64,000 bases of DNA. Origin: an uncultured bacterium (GTDB taxonomy: Bacteria > Bacteroidota > Bacteroidia > Bacteroidales > Rikenellaceae). The notes under the pieces were generated by a model that did not search any database, was not told where the DNA came from, and worked only from the letters and a program-made list of their open reading frames with translations. Position numbers and translations under genes: made by a program. Shown piece by piece: positions 35,631 to 44,512 of this stretch; position 1 is the stretch's first letter; each line of letters begins with the position of its first letter. Location: positions 42,465 to 106,464 of the forward strand of contig CAJMNH010000008.1 of assembly GCA_905214725.1 (NCBI GenBank), in the 5' to 3' direction.

Positions 35631-35656
35631 TGCACCGGACAACGTTGTCCGATGCA
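35631..35656. terminator. Perfect hairpin behind corA
   Basis: CGGACAAC/GTTGTCCG meet with no unpaired bases in the sequence, and flanking TGCA/TGCA extends the stem past one mismatch. There is no strong T-run, so it may instead be a protein-binding palindrome in front of the SDR gene, whose ATG is 13 bases on. Confidence 0.45.
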
Positions 35657-35668
35657 AAATCTTCCGTC

Positions 35669-36568
35669 ATGCCGAACAACCGCAACCAGATCCTCGTCGA
35701 TCCGCGCGAGGAATACTATCACGACGCCTACCCCGCCCAGCAGCAGGAAGCTCCGGGGCTCGAAAGCCGCATGCGGCCGCAGCCCGATACCGGCGAGGAG
35801 AGCTACCGCGGGCACGGACGACTGCTCGGCCGCAAGGCGCTCATCACGGGCGGCGACTCCGGAATCGGACGGGCCGTCGCCATCGCCTTCGCCCGCGAAG
35901 GGGCCGACGTCGCCGTCAACTACCTGCCGGCCGAACAACCCGACGCCGCATCGCTTCGAACGCTGCTCGACGGCGAAGGAAGTCGCCTGACGCTGCTGCC
36001 GGGCGACCTGAGCGACGAGGAGTCCTGCCGCGGAATCGTCCGTGACGCAATTCGGGCGCTGGACGGAATCGACATTCTGGTGCTCAACGCCGGCACGCAA
36101 CACGCCGTCAAGGAGATCGCCCATCTTACGACCGAACAATTGGAATACACCTTCGCGACCAACGTCTTCTCGCTCTTCTGGAGCGTTCAGGAGGCGCTGC
36201 CCCGCATGGAGGCCGGCGCCAGCATCATCACCACCTCCTCGATCCAAGCCTTTCAGCCGGCATCGTTCCTGACCGACTACGCCGCGTCGAAGAGCGCCGT
36301 GGTGGGGTTCACGCGATCGCTGGCCAAGCAACTCGCTCCGAAGGGCATCCGCGTCAACTCGGTCGCTCCCGGCCCCGTCTGGACGCCGTTGCAGGTGAGC
36401 GGCGCGCAACAGCCCGAAAACATCCCCGGATTCGGGAGCCAAACGCCGCTGGGACGTGCCGGACAGCCCGTCGAAGTGGCGCCGAGCTATGTTTTCCTCG
36501 CCTCCGAGGAGTCGAGCTACATCACCGCCCAGATCATCGGCGTCACGGGCGGACGTTATATTCTCTAA
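35669..36568 (+). CDS. SDR-family oxidoreductase (YghA/YhdF-like)
   Basis: 299 residues from the ATG at 35669. The Rossmann motif is TGGDSGIGRAVAIAFAREG, with the catalytic Ser in TTSSIQAF and YxxxK in DYAASKSAVVGF. The N-terminal 45-residue extension (QQQEAPGLESRMRPQPDTGE) is typical of the glucose-dehydrogenase-like/general-stress SDRs. NAD(P)-dependent; the substrate is unknown. It heads a short run with two small stress-type genes. Confidence 0.9.
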   Translation: MPNNRNQILVDPREEYYHDAYPAQQQEAPGLESRMRPQPDTGEESYRGHGRLLGRKALITGGDSGIGRAVAIAFAREGADVAVNYLPAEQPDAASLRTLLDGEGSRLTLLPGDLSDEESCRGIVRDAIRALDGIDILVLNAGTQHAVKEIAHLTTEQLEYTFATNVFSLFWSVQEALPRMEAGASIITTSSIQAFQPASFLTDYAASKSAVVGFTRSLAKQLAPKGIRVNSVAPGPVWTPLQVSGAQQPENIPGFGSQTPLGRAGQPVEVAPSYVFLASEESSYITAQIIGVTGGRYIL

Positions 36569-36579
36569 ATCGTACGACC

Positions 36580-36846
36580 ATGACCACGCTCACCAAACAC
36601 CCCGACCGTCTGAACACCGAAGAACGCCGCGAACTGCCCGACGACGCTTTCGGCATCCCCTCGCGCCGCGAATTCCCGCTCGTCGACGCCGCCCACGTCC
36701 GCGCCGCGGAAAGTTATTTCCGTTACGCACCCGAAGCCGACAAGCCTGCTCTGGCACGGCGCATCCTGCATCAGGCGGCGGAGTTCGGCGTCGAAATCCA
36801 GAGCGAAACGATCCTGCGCTGGGCGGCACAGGCTGCAAAAAAGTAA
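36580..36846 (+). CDS. Small DUF6582-like protein
   Basis: 88 residues, lying 11 bases behind the SDR gene. The pattern FPLVDAAHVRAAESYF followed by ARRILHQAAEFGVEI resembles DUF6582, a short helical family of unknown role. It has no Cys, signal peptide or membrane segment. Position suggests it is part of the same transcript as the SDR. Confidence 0.65.
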   Translation: MTTLTKHPDRLNTEERRELPDDAFGIPSRREFPLVDAAHVRAAESYFRYAPEADKPALARRILHQAAEFGVEIQSETILRWAAQAAKK

Positions 36847-36889
36847 CGAAGGATCGGCGAAAGCCCCTTTCTTATAAAAACGATCTGTC

Positions 36890-37354
36890 ATGAAATCATT
36901 CTCCTTTATCGCCACCACGCTATTGTTTCTCGCAGCCTGCGGCCAACGCAACGCAGCGAAACAAAGCGTGTTGATCGTCACGGAAACCACCGTATCTGAC
37001 ATGCACGACACCGAAGACGCTCCCGATTATCAGGGCACCTATACCGGCGTTTTTCCGGCCGCCGACGTTCCGGGCATCGCCATTACGCTGACGCTCGGCC
37101 CGAACGGACGTTACACGGAGATAAACCGTTACTGCGAACGCCCCGACGAATTCACGGAGCACGGCAACTACTCCGTCGAAGGGAGCATACTCACCCTGCA
37201 ACCCGATTCGCCGAAAGACGAGCCGTCCTACTATCGGGTGGATGAAAACCGCCTCTGGCGGCTCGACAGCCATCAGCAGCCGATTACAGGTCTGTTCGCC
37301 GATCAATACATTCTCACCGAATCGACTCCGGCGGCTCCGGCAGGAGGCAATTAA
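36890..37354 (+). CDS. NlpE-like lipoprotein lacking the CxxC motif
   Basis: 154 residues. The signal peptide has its lipobox Cys at about residue 17 (LLFLAACGQ). The NlpE N-terminal barrel is recognisable: GTYTGVFPAADVPGIAITLT, then GPNGRYTE and HGNYSVEGSILTL. In NlpE the loop reads CxDC; here both Cys are replaced (AADV), so copper or disulfide sensing by that motif is lost. The surface role is otherwise unknown. Confidence 0.8.
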   Translation: MKSFSFIATTLLFLAACGQRNAAKQSVLIVTETTVSDMHDTEDAPDYQGTYTGVFPAADVPGIAITLTLGPNGRYTEINRYCERPDEFTEHGNYSVEGSILTLQPDSPKDEPSYYRVDENRLWRLDSHQQPITGLFADQYILTESTPAAPAGGN

Positions 37355-37430
37355 GCGTATATCTCTTCGGTTTTCGCCTGCAAGCAGTCCGGCCCCGCCG
37401 ATTGAAAAGGGGCTTTTCTACCCGCATCGT

Positions 37431-37467
37431 CCCGTGCGGAAGGTATGAAACGTATCTTCCGCACGGG
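37431..37467 (+). terminator. Long hairpin behind the NlpE-like gene
   Basis: CCCGTGCGGAAG pairs perfectly with CTTCCGCACGGG across a 13-base loop that can pair further with wobble bases. It shares its GCACGG core with the next hairpin at 37529-37557. Confidence 0.6.
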
Positions 37468-37528
37468 ATTCCGATTATCCGTCCGCAGGAGAACCGCCGG
37501 CGCCGGCGCGCGGATACGCCGACAAAAA

Positions 37529-37557
37529 ACCTCCCGCACGGAATCCGTGCGGGAGGT
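37529..37557 (-). terminator. Intrinsic terminator of gapA
   Basis: A 13-bp perfect stem (ACCTCCCGCACGG / CCGTGCGGGAGGT, loop AAT). On the minus strand it is followed by GTTTTTTG. It lies 43 bases behind the gapA stop. Confidence 0.85.
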
Positions 37558-37599
37558 CGATCGAAGCGGCGCCGAAACGCCGTTCAGACATAGACGCTG

Positions 37600-38649
37600 C
37601 TATTTGTTGTTGTAGGCAGCCATCTTCTCGATGAGCATGAGCACCTTGTTCGAGTAGCCCCACTCGTTGTCATACCACGAAACGACCTTCACGAAGGTGT
37701 CGGTCAAAGCGATACCGGCAGCCTTGTCGAAGATCGAAGTGCGGGGATCGCCCAAGAAGTCGGACGAAACGACGGCCTCCTCGGTATACCCCAGAATACC
37801 CTTCAATTCGCCCTCCGAAGCCTCCTTCATGGCAGCGCAGATCTCGTCGTACTTGGCGGGCTTCGCCAGATTGACGGTCAGGTCGACAACCGATACGTCG
37901 AGCGTGGGAACGCGCATCGACATACCCGTCAGCTTGCCGTTCAACTCGGGAATCACCTTGCCTACGGCCTTAGCGGCGCCCGTCGACGAGGGGATGATGT
38001 TGCCCGAAGCGGCACGGCCGCCGCGCCAGTCCTTCATCGAAGGACCGTCAACGGTCTTCTGCGTCGCGGTGGTCGAGTGTACGGTGGTCATCAGACCGTC
38101 GGTGATGCCGAACTTGTCGTTGAGCACCTTGGCGATGGGAGCCAAGCAGTTGGTGGTGCACGATGCGTTCGAAACGATCGTCTGGCCGGCATAGGTGTCG
38201 GTATTGACGCCGCAAACGAACATCGGGGCACCTGCACGCAACTCCTCGTTCGGATTCTCCTTATCCTCTTTCGAAGGAGCCGACAATACAACGTATTTCG
38301 CACCTGCGGCCAAGTGCTTCATGGCCTTCTCGCGGGTGAGGAACAGACCGGTCGACTCAACGACATACTCGGCGCCTACCTCGTTCCACTTCAGGTTTGC
38401 GGGGTCTTTCTCGGCGGTTACGCGGATAGCCTGACCGTTGACGATCAGCTGGCTCTTCTCGACGTTGTAGTCGACCGTACCGTTGAAACGGCCGTGCATC
38501 GTGTCGTACTTCAGCATGTAAGCCATGTAATCCACCGGTACGAGGTCGTTGATGCCCACTACTTCGATCTGATCGTTGGTGCATGCAGCACGGAACACCA
38601 GACGGCCGATACGGCCGAAACCGTTGATACCAATCTTAATCTTTGACAT
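37600..38649 (-). CDS. gapA: Glyceraldehyde-3-phosphate dehydrogenase
   Basis: 349 residues. The NAD-binding GINGFGRIGRLVFRA starts at residue 7, and the acidic residue in VGINDL points to NAD rather than NADP. The catalytic Cys164 lies in SNASCTTNCLAP. It converts glyceraldehyde-3-phosphate to 1,3-bisphosphoglycerate in glycolysis. It is single-gene, with a perfect promoter upstream and a strong terminator downstream, as fits high expression. Confidence 0.97.
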   Translation of the reverse strand: MSKIKIGINGFGRIGRLVFRAACTNDQIEVVGINDLVPVDYMAYMLKYDTMHGRFNGTVDYNVEKSQLIVNGQAIRVTAEKDPANLKWNEVGAEYVVESTGLFLTREKAMKHLAAGAKYVVLSAPSKEDKENPNEELRAGAPMFVCGVNTDTYAGQTIVSNASCTTNCLAPIAKVLNDKFGITDGLMTTVHSTTATQKTVDGPSMKDWRGGRAASGNIIPSSTGAAKAVGKVIPELNGKLTGMSMRVPTLDVSVVDLTVNLAKPAKYDEICAAMKEASEGELKGILGYTEEAVVSSDFLGDPRTSIFDKAAGIALTDTFVKVVSWYDNEWGYSNKVLMLIEKMAAYNNK

Positions 38650-38698
38650 AGTTGTAATTTTTTATTGTTTAGAAAAAACTTTGCTGTTATTTGCGTCA

Positions 38699-38730
38699 CA
38701 AAAGTACACACTTTGTATATATTACGCAAA
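38699..38730 (-). promoter_or_regulatory. Consensus promoter of gapA
   Basis: On the minus strand TTTG at 38730-38727, 20 bases, TACTTTTG at 38706-38699. This is a full match to the Bacteroidota housekeeping consensus. Confidence 0.75.
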
Positions 38731-38785
38731 TAATTAAGTAAAAAATTTAAGATAACGTCGTATTTCACTTACGCCTTCGCAGCCG

Positions 38786-39541
38786 TCAGTCGATGGCTTT
38801 TTTGGCGCGTTTGGCCATCGCCGAGGCAAAGACGAAATCGTTCAGCTCGCGGTTGTCCGTGTGCAGAATATCCTCCTTGGTGCCCTCCCACCATTTACGG
38901 CCTTTGTAGATGTATACAATCTTCTGGCCAATCTCCATCACGGAGTTCATGTCGTGGGTATTGATGATGGTGGTGATGTTATACTCCTCGGTAATTTCGT
39001 GGATCAGGTTGTCGATGACGATCGAAGTCTGCGGATCGAGCCCCGAATTGGGTTCGTCGCAGAAGAGATAGCGCGGATTCATGACGATGGCGCGCGCGAT
39101 GGCTACGCGCTTGGTCATGCCGCCCGACAGCTCCGAAGGATAGAGATTGTCGGCATCGGCCAGCCGCACGCGCCGCAGGCAGAAATCCACCCGCTCGCGT
39201 TTCTCGGCCTCCGACTGATCGGTGAAAAGATCCAACGGCAGGCGGATGTTCTCCGCTACGGTCGACGAGTCCAGCAGCGCGCCGCCCTGAAAGATCATGC
39301 CGATATCCTTGCGGATGGCTTTGCGCTCCCTGAATCCGAGGCTCGTATAGCAGATGTCGTCGTAGAAAATCTCCCCCGAATCGACGGCATGCAACCCCAC
39401 CAGACACTTCAGCAGTACGGTTTTACCCGAGCCGCTCTGGCCGATGATCAGATTCGTCTTTCCGGTCTCGAACTCCACCGAGATGTCGTCGAGCACCGTA
39501 CGCCCATCGAATGATTTGAAGATATGTTCGGCACGTATCAT
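38786..39541 (-). CDS. mlaF: ABC transporter ATP-binding protein (MlaF-like)
   Basis: 251 residues from the ATG at 39541, which overlaps the mlaE stop by 4 bases (ATGA). Walker A GQSGSGKT, the ABC signature LSGGMTKRVAIARAI, and Walker B YLFCDEPNSGLDP are all in place. With MlaE it drives phospholipid transport between the membranes and keeps outer-membrane asymmetry. The MCE subunit MlaD is not next to it in this window. Confidence 0.92.
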   Translation of the reverse strand: MIRAEHIFKSFDGRTVLDDISVEFETGKTNLIIGQSGSGKTVLLKCLVGLHAVDSGEIFYDDICYTSLGFRERKAIRKDIGMIFQGGALLDSSTVAENIRLPLDLFTDQSEAEKRERVDFCLRRVRLADADNLYPSELSGGMTKRVAIARAIVMNPRYLFCDEPNSGLDPQTSIVIDNLIHEITEEYNITTIINTHDMNSVMEIGQKIVYIYKGRKWWEGTKEDILHTDNRELNDFVFASAMAKRAKKAID

Positions 39542-40284
39542 GTCAGCAGGATTTGCGTAAGGATCAGGTTGAAGATCATGATGACGATCGACGAGGCGAC
39601 CACCGCCCGCGTCGAGGCCTTGCCGACCTCCAGCGAATTGCCCTTGGCGTAGTAGCCGTAGAAGGAGGACACGGAGGTGATGATGAAGGCGAAGAAACAA
39701 GCCTTGATGAGCGAATAGACGATCGAATAGAGCTTGAAGTCGTAAAGCAATCCCGAAACGTAGTCGTCGGGAATCATGATACCGGTGAAAACGGCGATCA
39801 GCCAGCCGCCGGCGATGCCGATCAGGATGCTCAGAATCGTCAGGAACGGAAAGAAGAACACCGTAGCGATGATTTTAGGCAGAATGAGATACGACGCAGA
39901 ATTGACACCCATGATCTCCAGCGCGTCGATCTGCTCGGTAATGCGCATCGTGCCGATCTCGGAAGCGATGTTCGACCCTACCTTGCCGGACAGGATGAGC
40001 GCCACGACTGTTGAGGAGAACTCCAGAATCATCGTCTCGCGCGTGGCGTAACCGATAATGTAACGCGGGATGAAGGGCGATTCGAGATTGATCGACATCT
40101 GCAAGGTGATGACCGCGCCGATAAAGACCGAAATAATGGCCGTCAGTCCGATGGAGTTCAGCCCGAGCGCATCCATTTCGTAGATGATGCGGCGGCGATA
40201 GATCGAGAGCTTCTCGGGCCGCGAGAAGACCTTTCCCATCAGGATGAAATACTGCCCGATCAGGGCGAAGAGTTTCGACAACAT
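39538..40284 (-). CDS. mlaE: MlaE-family lipid transport permease
   Basis: 248 residues from the ATG at 40284 (the frame runs further upstream but overlaps the previous gene). It has about five membrane segments with the MlaE signature GKVGSNIASEIGTMRITEQI followed by DALEIMGVNS. It is the membrane half of the Mla-type ABC complex and is coupled to mlaF. Confidence 0.93.
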   Translation of the reverse strand: MLSKLFALIGQYFILMGKVFSRPEKLSIYRRRIIYEMDALGLNSIGLTAIISVFIGAVITLQMSINLESPFIPRYIIGYATRETMILEFSSTVVALILSGKVGSNIASEIGTMRITEQIDALEIMGVNSASYLILPKIIATVFFFPFLTILSILIGIAGGWLIAVFTGIMIPDDYVSGLLYDFKLYSIVYSLIKACFFAFIITSVSSFYGYYAKGNSLEVGKASTRAVVASSIVIMIFNLILTQILLT

Positions 40285-40336
40285 AAATGATCCGTCCCGG
40301 CGGAGAAGCAGCAACGACCGCTTCGTCGCCGTTGTT

Positions 40337-40735
40337 TTACTTTTTCGGGGTCTGCTCCTCCACCTCCTCGAATTCGACATACTCGCCTACCGAGTCGTTG
40401 ATCCGTTTTTCAGGGGTGTCGGAAGTCTTATATACCTTCACGTCGCCTTCGCGACGGCGGGAATACCATGTGTGGGTGCGACGCTGCGCGCCCTCCTGCG
40501 AAAACCCGCCCTGCTGCTCCATCTCGCGGCGCAGTCGGTTGATACGGTATCTGAACAGAAAGACGAAAACGACGCCCAGCAACAAAATCGTCAGCATAAT
40601 GTAAAAGATAAAATTGGCGATGCCGACCAGCACCGACGGCGCGGCGACGGCCAGTATCAGCAGAACGAGACAAGTCACGGGGTTGCGGCGAACGAACTCC
40701 GTGAGGCCGTATAGAATCCGAGAGAATAATCCCAT
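40337..40735 (-). CDS. DUF4834 membrane protein
   Basis: 132 residues from the ATG at 40735; the frame is open to 40795 but the -7 box ends at 40759. There are two adjacent hydrophobic segments (TCLVLLILAVAAPSVLVGIA, NFIFYIMLTILLLGVVFVFL), then a basic cytoplasmic tail ending EYVEFEEVEEQTPKK. DUF4834 is a small family of Bacteroidota with no known function. It is the first gene before mlaEF and likely co-transcribed with them. Confidence 0.75.
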   Translation of the reverse strand: MGLFSRILYGLTEFVRRNPVTCLVLLILAVAAPSVLVGIANFIFYIMLTILLLGVVFVFLFRYRINRLRREMEQQGGFSQEGAQRRTHTWYSRRREGDVKVYKTSDTPEKRINDSVGEYVEFEEVEEQTPKK

Positions 40736-40758
40736 AACAACATTCACCATTATTCGTG

Positions 40759-40835
40759 CAAAGATACGAAAAGTCGCGCGCAGAAGCAAACGCAAGTTTG
40801 ATTATGCCGAGACCGCAGTATCTAAGGCGCAGCCA
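40759..40835 (-). repeat. Promoter-bearing intergenic repeat, copy A
   Basis: Minus strand: TATCTTTG at 40766-40759, 20 bases, TTTG at 40790-40787. Upstream come GCAAACGCAAGTTTG and GCCGAGACCGCAGTATCTAAG-like sequence. The same order of blocks recurs at 49294-49360. It drives DUF4834 and mlaEF. Confidence 0.65.
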
Positions 40836-40933
40836 AAGGTACAAAAATCATAACGAAAAAAACGCAATTCGAGTCGGATTCCTCGAGAACCCACAAAAAA
40901 ACGTTAACTTTGAACGTTTATTTTCAGAACCGA

Positions 40934-42019
40934 ATGAAAATTTCCGCATCATCTACCCGATCCGCCAATCTCGAACTGCTGCGCATCGTCGCAATGGCCA
41001 TGATCGTTATGATTCACATTTTGGGGAAAGGAGAGTTGCTGCACGCTCCCGATCTCGGCACGGCCAACAGAGCGGGTTTCTGGCTGCTCGAAACGCTGTC
41101 GATCGTGGCCGTCAACTGCTATGTGCTGATCAGCGGTTATTTTCTGAGCCGATCGACCTTCCGCCTCGGCAAATACCTTCGGTTGTGGAGTCAGGTGTTT
41201 TTCTATTCCGTTACGCTCTACCTCCTCTATGCGGCGTTTGCCGGCGACGGATTCTCCGAACGGCAATTCTACGCCTCCTGCTTTCCGATCCTCACGACCC
41301 GTTATTGGTACGTCTCGGCCTATGCGGCCCTTTACATCGTTTCGCCCGGGCTCAATTTTCTGATCCGCAACGCCTCGCAACGGTTTCTCACCAACACCCT
41401 GCTGACGCTCTTTCTGCTCTTCAGTCTGTGGAGCTGGCTGTGGAATCCCTTCTTCGTCATGTCCGGCTACTCGATGCTCTGGTTCTGCATGCTCTACCTC
41501 ACGGCCGGCTATATCCGCCGTTACGCGACGGCAGCCCGTCCGGCCTCCCGCTATTTCCGGCAGTATCTGCTCCTCTCGCTGGGAACCTATCTGCTGCAAC
41601 TGGCCATTCCCGCAATCGCCAACGAAACTCTCTATTACAATGCGCCGCTCGTCTACCTCGCTTCGGTGGCGCTGTTCCTCTGCTTCCGCCGGCTCACGGT
41701 TTCCGATCGTTGGCAACCCCTCATCCTTCGTCTGTCGGGCCTGACCTTCGGCGTCTATCTGATTCACGAACATCCGCAGCTCCAAACCCTTCTCTACGGC
41801 GCATTCGATTTTCACGCCTATGCCGCTTCGCCCCTCGGCATCCCCTACGCAATCGGCTGCGGACTGCTCATCTATTCCGCCTGCTCGATTGCCGAATCCC
41901 TGCGCCGGCAGCTCTTCGGACTGCTGCGCATCGAGCCGCGGCTCGATCAGGCGGCCCAATCAATCGAACGACGTTGGGATCATCTCCAAAACCGGATATT
42001 CCCTAAGTTTCTAAATTAA
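40934..42019 (+). CDS. Acyltransferase-3 family membrane protein
   Basis: 361 residues from the ATG at 40934; the earlier TTG at 40910 is part of a TAACTTTG -7 box (40905-40912). There are ten hydrophobic segments. The family motif NLELLRIVAMAMIVMIHILG carries the catalytic His, and the C-terminal half has TFGVYLIHEHP. Such enzymes O-acylate surface glycans or lipids. The partner substrate is unknown. Confidence 0.88.
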   Translation: MKISASSTRSANLELLRIVAMAMIVMIHILGKGELLHAPDLGTANRAGFWLLETLSIVAVNCYVLISGYFLSRSTFRLGKYLRLWSQVFFYSVTLYLLYAAFAGDGFSERQFYASCFPILTTRYWYVSAYAALYIVSPGLNFLIRNASQRFLTNTLLTLFLLFSLWSWLWNPFFVMSGYSMLWFCMLYLTAGYIRRYATAARPASRYFRQYLLLSLGTYLLQLAIPAIANETLYYNAPLVYLASVALFLCFRRLTVSDRWQPLILRLSGLTFGVYLIHEHPQLQTLLYGAFDFHAYAASPLGIPYAIGCGLLIYSACSIAESLRRQLFGLLRIEPRLDQAAQSIERRWDHLQNRIFPKFLN

Positions 42020-42032
42020 GAACGATCCGAAA

Positions 42033-42698
42033 ATGAGAACGAAACACACGAGGCTGTCGCTTTTCATCGGTGCGGTCACGCTCGTATTCCTGCTGGGCGT
42101 AACGGCCTTCTTCTGCAAAAGCGTATCGCTGCCCGGCAAGGTAGCCTATCCGGCGGCGTGGCTCGGCGCGGCGCTGTTCGGCCTGCGTGAAAAAGCATGT
42201 GTGCCGGTAGCCTCCGCGCTGCTGCTCTCGGCGGCGGGCGACGCAGCCGGAGCAAGCCACCGTTTCCTGTTCCAGATGGCGTTTTTCGCACTGGCCCATA
42301 TCGCCTACATCTGTTATTTCCTGCGATCAGGCCGTTTCTCGCCGAGCCGGATCGCCGTTGCGGCGATCGTCGGGATCGGAACGCTTCTCTTTCTCTTTCG
42401 GAGCATCGTTCCCCACGTTTCGCTGCCGGTCGAACGCACGGGCGTCGCCCTTTACGGGATGGTGATCACCGCCATGCTCCTCAGCGTCCTGTTCTATCGG
42501 GGACGCTGCGCGTGGGGATTCCGCTGCGCGGCGCTGCTCTTCATCTTCTCCGACGCCACGATTGCATGGAACAAGTTCGTGGAACCGGTACCCGCCGCCG
42601 ACTACCGGATCATGACGACCTATTACGCCGCGCAGTACCTGTTCGCCCTGCTGGCTGTTCTGTCAAGCGGCCGCGCCGCAGCGGCTGCCGAACGATAG
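42033..42698 (+). CDS. YhhN-family lysoplasmalogenase-like membrane protein
   Basis: 221 residues with eight membrane segments. The YhhN/TMEM86 pattern is visible in LLLSAAGDAAGA and LLFIFSDATIAWNKFV, which hold the conserved Asp residues. The family hydrolyses the vinyl-ether bond of lysoplasmalogens. Plasmalogens are common in anaerobes, which fits. It follows the acyltransferase gene by 13 bases. Confidence 0.88.
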   Translation: MRTKHTRLSLFIGAVTLVFLLGVTAFFCKSVSLPGKVAYPAAWLGAALFGLREKACVPVASALLLSAAGDAAGASHRFLFQMAFFALAHIAYICYFLRSGRFSPSRIAVAAIVGIGTLLFLFRSIVPHVSLPVERTGVALYGMVITAMLLSVLFYRGRCAWGFRCAALLFIFSDATIAWNKFVEPVPAADYRIMTTYYAAQYLFALLAVLSSGRAAAAAER

Positions 42699-42796
42699 CC
42701 TGTCCGGCGACAACGAACCGCGCCCCTGCCCGCGCCATCCGTTCGAATTGCCAGCAAATCCCGCCTGTCAAATTTCCGATTCCCCGCTTTTTTATC

Positions 42797-42804
42797 TATT
42801 TTTG
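42797..42804 (+). promoter_or_regulatory. -7 box of purB
   Basis: TATTTTTG lies 22 bases before the purB ATG. The -33 element is not clear. Confidence 0.45.
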
Positions 42805-42826
42805 CACATTCAAAATCCGATACGAT

Positions 42827-44176
42827 ATGTTATTGAGCAACCTGACCGCCATTTCGCCCGTCGACGGACGCTACCGCAAGGTAACGGAGCGACTGGCCGA
42901 CTACTTCTCGGAATACGCCCTGATCCGCTATCGCGTCCGCGTCGAAGTGGAGTACTTCATCGCCCTGTGCAAGTTGCCGCTGCCTGAACTCAAAGAGGTC
43001 GATAAGGCCGTCTTCGAGCGTCTGCGCGGGCTCTACCGCGACTTCACGATGGCCGACGCCGAACGCGTCAAGGAGATCGAGCGCACGACCAACCACGACG
43101 TGAAAGCTGTTGAGTACCTGCTCAAAGAGAAGATGGACGCGCTGGGGCTGGGCGCCTGCAAGGAGTTCGTTCACTTCGGCCTTACGTCGCAGGACATCAA
43201 CAATACGGCCATTCCGCTCTCTATCAAAGAGGCGCTGGCAGAGGTCTGCTATCCTGCGCTGAACGAACTGCGCGAAAAACTCGCCGCACTGGCCTCTGAG
43301 TGGCACGCCGTCCCGATGCTGGCCCACACACACGGCCAGCCGGCCTCGCCCACGCGGCTGGGTAAGGAACTGATGGTCTTCGTCGAGCGGCTCGACCGGC
43401 AGATTGCACAATTGCAGGGCGTCGCCATCGGGGCAAAATTCGGCGGCGCGACAGGTAATTTCAACGCCCACCATGTCGCCTATCCCGCCATCGACTGGAT
43501 CGGCTTCGCCAACCGCTTCGTCGACGGCACGCTCGGGCTGTGTCGTTCGCAGTACACTACCCAGATCGAACATTACGATAATCTGGCGGCGCTGTTCGAC
43601 GCATTGAAGCGCATCGATACGATTCTCGTCGATCTCTGCCGCGACATGTGGACCTATATCTCAATGGAGTATTTCAAGCAGCGCATCAAGGCCGGCGAAG
43701 TCGGATCGAGCGCCATGCCCCACAAGGTCAACCCCATCGATTTCGAGAACGCCGAGGGCAATCTGGGCATCGCCAACGCGCTCTACGAGCATCTGGCGGG
43801 CAAATTGCCCGTCTCGCGCATGCAGCGCGACCTGACCGACTCGACCGTGCTGCGCAACGTCGGCGTTCCGGTGGCTCACACGCTGCTGGCCGTCGCCTCG
43901 TTGATGAAGGGACTGAACAAAATCATCCTCAACGAAGAGGCGATGCACCGCGATCTGGAGAACAACTGGGCCGTCGTGGCCGAAGGCATCCAGACCGTGC
44001 TGCGCCGTGCGGGCTATCCCTCGCCCTACGAAGCGCTCAAAGCGCTCACGCGCACCAACGCCCACATCACCGCCGAAGCCATCGCCGCATTCATCTCCGC
44101 GCTCGACGTCGCGGAAGAGGTGAAAGCCGAACTGCGGGCCATCACCCCCGCAAGTTATACGGGCATCGACTTTTAA
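42827..44176 (+). CDS. purB: Adenylosuccinate lyase
   Basis: 449 residues from the ATG at 42827 (MLLSNLTAISPVDGRYRKVT). The catalytic His is in MLAHTHGQPASPT and the fumarate-lyase signature GSSAMPHKVNPIDFENAE is intact. It works twice in purine synthesis: SAICAR to AICAR and adenylosuccinate to AMP. The length and the extended N-terminus match the E. coli type. Confidence 0.96.
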   Translation: MLLSNLTAISPVDGRYRKVTERLADYFSEYALIRYRVRVEVEYFIALCKLPLPELKEVDKAVFERLRGLYRDFTMADAERVKEIERTTNHDVKAVEYLLKEKMDALGLGACKEFVHFGLTSQDINNTAIPLSIKEALAEVCYPALNELREKLAALASEWHAVPMLAHTHGQPASPTRLGKELMVFVERLDRQIAQLQGVAIGAKFGGATGNFNAHHVAYPAIDWIGFANRFVDGTLGLCRSQYTTQIEHYDNLAALFDALKRIDTILVDLCRDMWTYISMEYFKQRIKAGEVGSSAMPHKVNPIDFENAEGNLGIANALYEHLAGKLPVSRMQRDLTDSTVLRNVGVPVAHTLLAVASLMKGLNKIILNEEAMHRDLENNWAVVAEGIQTVLRRAGYPSPYEALKALTRTNAHITAEAIAAFISALDVAEEVKAELRAITPASYTGIDF

Positions 44177-44215
44177 ACGATCGCCAGACGGCGGACAGTT
44201 CGCTCCATCCGCACG

Positions 44216-44252
44216 AAAAACGGAGACGCATGACATATGCGTCTCCGTTTTT
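44216..44252 (+). terminator. Intrinsic terminator of purB
   Basis: A 16-bp stem (AAAAACGGAGACGCAT / ATGCGTCTCCGTTTTT, loop GACAT) ends in a T-run, 40 bases after the stop. The rest of 44253-44512 has only a TATCTTTA box at 44481-44488, a possible weak promoter for the next gene. Confidence 0.88.
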
Positions 44253-44512
44253 GTCTGCGTCGCAACGTCCCGAAAAGAGACCTTCTGCAAACCGAACCGG
44301 ACGATCCCTGACGGAACCGCCGTCCCGACAAATATCATCGCCAAACACCCGGAAACGAATTGACCCGACCGATCGACAATACAAGGTAACCGATTCCATT
44401 TTCTAGAAGCTCCCGCACAGGAAAAAGCTGAGAATGAAATATTTTCACCCCTATTCCCGTAGGCTTTTGCATTTTTTATCTATCTTTATAAAAGAATAAA
44501 GAGTCCGGGGCT

